A DNA stretch of 8,567 bases from Desulfonema limicola (lineage in GTDB: Bacteria > Desulfobacterota > Desulfobacteria > Desulfobacterales > DYRC01), in contig DYRC01000137.1 in the NCBI GenBank assembly GCA_020718925.1, positions 1,533 to 10,099 of the forward strand, in the 5' to 3' direction. A program made the translations under genes and the position numbers. Shown one piece after another: positions 6,970 to 8,567 of this stretch; the first letter of the stretch is position 1; each line of letters opens with the position of its first letter. A model generated the notes under the pieces. That model saw nothing but the letters and a program-made list of their open reading frames with translations. It was not told where the DNA came from and did no database searches.

Positions 6970-7715
6970 AATGTTTGTCCTTTCATAATTAACCTAACCC
7001 CCCAGCCCCCTTCCCTGAAAGGGAAGGGGGAGACATCATCATCAGTACTCCCCTCTCCGTTCCGGGGAGGGGTCGGGGGTGGGGTCTCACCCCTCTCCGT
7101 TCCGGGGAGGGGCAGGGGAGGGGTTCGGGAATACAGCAGCATTTCAAGTTCTCTCAGACGCCCGCCGTAAAAGTGATCCGCATCTGATATGATGTCAAAT
7201 CGGGCGTCCGGATTCCATACCGGAATATGCCGACGAATCTCATCCGGAAAAGCAAAATCATCTTCATCTCCGCCGATTACCAGCGTTAAGCAGGGAAGTT
7301 CTTTTACGCCGTCAAAGCGTATGAAATTTACCGGCGGCGATACCATGACCATATTCCGTATGTTTTGGCAGCCTACATGCGCGTTAATATAAGCCCCGAA
7401 AGAATAGCCCGCAAGATCAATCGTTTTTATTCCCTGCTGAGAAAGAAAGTTTATTGCAGAAACAACGTCCTGACGCTCTCCGATGCCCTCATCATACTGC
7501 CCCTGACTTTTTCCCACGCCTCTGAAATTAAAGCGCAGAGTGGAATAGCCCTTTTTTTGAAACGCATCTGCAATAGTTTCAACTACATAGTTACACATAT
7601 CTCCGCCGTAGAGCGGATGAGGATGGGTAATGACAACGCCCATATCCGCGCTTTTCAGATCAAGCAGTCCTTCAAGAAGATATTCATCTGATAAAAAAGA
7701 GATTTTTTCTGTCAT
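6966..7715 (-). CDS. Alpha/beta hydrolase with repeat-encoded C-terminal tail
   Basis: The product is 249 aa, of which residues 1-196 are a small alpha/beta hydrolase of the COG2945-like type. HPHPLYGGDM (31-40) forms the oxyanion region, and NFRGVGKSQG (63-72) and a YDEGIGE stretch follow. The nucleophile elbow is GYSFGA with S105, an acidic residue lies in GGDEDD (148-153), and the catalytic His is H181 in DADHF. The triad is complete, but the substrate is unknown. The normal fold should end shortly after RELEMLLYS (188-196). Residues 197-243 are Pro/Gly/Arg-rich (PPPTPPRNGEG and similar) and are encoded by three GC-rich palindromes, so the native end seems to have been replaced by repeat sequence. 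The last six residues come from the region just before sppA. The start at 7715 has GGAG nine bases upstream. The gene shares a four-base overlap with sppA. Confidence 0.9.
   Translation of the reverse strand: MTEKISFLSDEYLLEGLLDLKSADMGVVITHPHPLYGGDMCNYVVETIADAFQKKGYSTLRFNFRGVGKSQGQYDEGIGERQDVVSAINFLSQQGIKTIDLAGYSFGAYINAHVGCQNIRNMVMVSPPVNFIRFDGVKELPCLTLVIGGDEDDFAFPDEIRRHIPVWNPDARFDIISDADHFYGGRLRELEMLLYSRTPPLPLPGTERGETPPPTPPRNGEGSTDDDVSPFPFREGGWGVRLIMKGQTL
6991..7034. repeat. GC-rich palindromic repeat unit A, inside the hydrolase coding end
   Basis: The core is a perfect 11-base palindrome, CCCCCTTCCCT (7006-7016) and AGGGAAGGGGG (7020-7030), with a three-base loop. It is flanked by CTAACCCCCCAG on the left. 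In the hydrolase frame it encodes VSPFPFREGGWGV. Its sequence differs from units B to D, although its layout is similar, so it may be a different subfamily. Confidence 0.75.
7050..7085. repeat. GC-rich palindromic repeat unit B, inside the hydrolase coding end
   Basis: The hairpin part (7050-7072) is CCCCTCTCC, loop GTTCC, GGGGAGGGG, pairing over nine positions with one T-G wobble. A second G-rich arm follows. Its first 23 bases are identical to unit C, 40 bases further on. Because 40 is not a multiple of three, B and C are read in different frames by the hydrolase gene. Confidence 0.85.
7090..7125. repeat. GC-rich palindromic repeat unit C, inside the hydrolase coding end
   Basis: This is the same 23-base hairpin as unit B, followed by CAGGGGAGGGGTT. 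Over 36 bases it differs from unit D (7932-7967) at only two positions. In the hydrolase frame it encodes the PPLPLPGTERGE stretch. Confidence 0.85.
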
Positions 7716-7745
7716 AGCATCATACTCCGTTACGATGTTACTGTC

Positions 7746-7826
7746 TGAACCGGGATTTTCAGGATTAGAAGATTAGCGGGATTTTTCAATCATGGTAATC
7801 ATAAAAATCCTGTGAATCATGGTTCA
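7746..7826. repeat. AT-rich imperfect inverted repeat
   Basis: The outer arms are TGAACC (7746-7751) and GGTTCA (7821-7826), and inner arms GGATTTTT (7779-7786) and AAAAATCC (7803-7810). AATCATGGT occurs twice, at 7788-7796 and 7815-7823. The sequence is low in complexity and shares GGATTA-AAGATT and GTGAATCAT blocks with 5147-5193, which suggests a dispersed intergenic repeat family. Confidence 0.5.
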
Positions 7827-7883
7827 AGATGATGTATAGCACATTTCGGGGATTTCAGACATGGAAATTGAACAAAGGGGAGA

Positions 7884-8011
7884 AAATTGAATCAGGATTG
7901 AAGGATGATGACGGATTGAAGGATAGAGTTTCCCCTCTTCGCTCCGGGGAGGGGCAGGGGAGGGGTTCATCCTTCAATCCTTATAAAATCCTTATCATCC
8001 TGATTCGATTT
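7884..8011. mobile_element. MITE-like element with a GC-rich palindromic core
   Basis: The ends are near-perfect inverted repeats: AAATTGAATCAGGAT (7884-7898) against ATCCTGATTCGATTT (7997-8011), with one mismatch in 15. Further in, GGATTGAAGGAT (7913-7924) pairs perfectly with ATCCTTCAATCC (7969-7980). GGATTGAAGGAT is also directly repeated at 7895-7906. The centre is palindrome unit D (7932-7967). The 128-base element has no coding capacity. No clear target-site duplication is visible, so transposition is inferred from the structure only. Its right end lies four bases beyond the stop codon of the dockerin gene, where it could also act as a 3' hairpin. Confidence 0.55.
7932..7967. repeat. 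GC-rich palindromic repeat unit D
   Basis: This is an intergenic copy of the same repeat as units B and C, with two differences from unit C in 36 bases (T for C at 7939 and C for T at 7942). It forms the core of the MITE-like element. It shows that the repeat exists outside coding sequence and is not native to the hydrolase gene. Confidence 0.85.
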
Positions 8012-8015
8012 CTGT

Positions 8016-8567
8016 CTAAGTGCCTGACGGTCTCAACTCCGCCACTTTCTGCAAAATATAGCCCAGTTCCTCAAGACCGATTTTACCATCGCCGTTCACA
8101 TCCGCATTGAGATTGATGTTTCCGACCGGAATCCCGGCAAGAATCCGCAGCACGAGCATCGCATCATCAAGGCTGATTTTGCCGTCCCCGTTGACATCGC
8201 CGGGGATACAGGTTTCCGGTGTGCAGGCAATCGTAAAGCTGATGTCCTCACCGTAGCCGAGGCTTTCCGGCTGGTCTGCCGATGAATCCTGATTCGTGTT
8301 ATGTGCATACGCCCGCAGATACCACTTTCCGGGCGGGATGTTTTTTATTGTTCCTGTGAACTTCATGCCCTGATACAGCGGCGTCTGCTCCCACATCGCA
8401 TAAGCCCTGTCTCCGGTTTTCAGCATATCATCACCCGTGAACGGCGCGGTATGCGGCGCATAGATAAAACCGTAAACATTGACCGGAGTTGAGCCGACAT
8501 CCGTGATTTCACCGCTTACCGTGATGCTGCTGCCGCTGACGGTGTAGTTCACCGTGTCCGTGAGAAC
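8016..8567 (-). CDS. C-terminal part of a dockerin-domain protein (5' end outside window)
   Basis: Only the last 183 residues are present; the frame is open to the right edge, so the real start lies beyond it. The first 110 residues or so look like a beta-sandwich (Fn3-like) module: alternating strands, a VNVYGFIYAP segment, then PPGKWYLRAYAHNTN and YGEDISFTI, a pattern common in surface proteins. The last 60 residues are a dockerin type I-like domain with two calcium loops. These are DVNGDGKISLDD (fragment residues 124-135, ligands D, N, D, S, D) and DVNGDGKIGLEE (156-167, with Gly in place of Ser at the ninth loop position). A short Cys-containing linker precedes it. The product is probably secreted or surface-attached, although the signal peptide is not in view. 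No cohesin is visible here. Domain identity is good; the overall function is unknown. Confidence 0.85.
   Translation of the reverse strand, partial: VLTDTVNYTVSGSSITVSGEITDVGSTPVNVYGFIYAPHTAPFTGDDMLKTGDRAYAMWEQTPLYQGMKFTGTIKNIPPGKWYLRAYAHNTNQDSSADQPESLGYGEDISFTIACTPETCIPGDVNGDGKISLDDAMLVLRILAGIPVGNINLNADVNGDGKIGLEELGYILQKVAELRPSGT

Larger units (their letters stand above)
7716..8015. other. Gene-free stretch of 300 bases filled with repeats
   Basis: The spacer lies between the dockerin gene stop and the hydrolase start, both on the minus strand. It holds an AT-rich inverted repeat (7746-7826) and a MITE-like element (7884-8011). The promoter of the hydrolase-sppA pair should lie here or within the repeats, but no convincing -35/-10 pair is visible. 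No tRNA or other RNA gene is seen. Confidence 0.6.

Noticed and set aside
7050..7125. The tandem units B and C as a CRISPR array
   Set aside because: There are only two near-identical units 40 bases apart, the sequence between them is itself G-rich repeat rather than a unique spacer, and no cas gene is near.
7829..8110. A plus-strand open frame of 93 codons across the repeat-rich spacer
   Set aside because: It runs through the MITE-like element and into the antisense of the dockerin gene, has no ribosome binding site, and its product has no recognisable domain.

Overview
The window is a mid-GC bacterial chromosome segment, densely coded and organised in operons. The gene content suggests a sulfate-reducer-like member of Desulfobacterota, possibly Desulfobacterales: an MglA-type GTPase next to DUF4388 and PilZ proteins, an LDH-like malate dehydrogenase, a dockerin-type protein and dispersed palindromic repeats. 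This placement is inference from gene content; there is no rRNA or phylogenetic marker here.

Left part (1-3980, minus strand). This is a compact four-gene operon transcribed leftward. In order it encodes a TPR protein with a PilZ-like C-terminus, an MglA-family Ras-like GTPase, a DUF4388 protein with two cyclic-nucleotide-binding-like domains, and a fusion of a PilZ domain to a complete SAICAR synthetase (PurC). The gaps are 3, 16 and 37 bases. The GTPase start has no clear ribosome binding site of its own. Every product has a nucleotide theme: c-di-GMP binding motifs, GTP hydrolysis, cNMP-type domains and de novo purine synthesis. The PilZ-PurC fusion is the most unusual item in the window.

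Middle (3981-5199). A 162-base divergent promoter region separates the operon from mdh on the plus strand. It holds a perfect 11-base inverted repeat with TTGACA in each arm. mdh is followed by a GC-rich hairpin, and a second AT-rich hairpin lies just beyond the convergent sppA stop.

Right part (5200-7715, minus strand). An alpha/beta hydrolase gene overlaps a long-form sppA by four bases (GTGA), so sppA starts with GTG. The 3' end of the hydrolase gene has been overwritten by three GC-rich palindromic repeat units. These are translated into a Pro/Gly-rich tail of about 45 residues that runs up to the sppA start.

Far right (7716-8567). A gene-free stretch of 300 bases holds an AT-rich imperfect inverted repeat and a 128-base MITE-like element whose core is a fourth copy of the GC-rich palindrome. 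It is followed by the 3' end of a minus-strand gene for a secreted-type protein ending in a two-repeat dockerin domain. That gene runs off the right edge.
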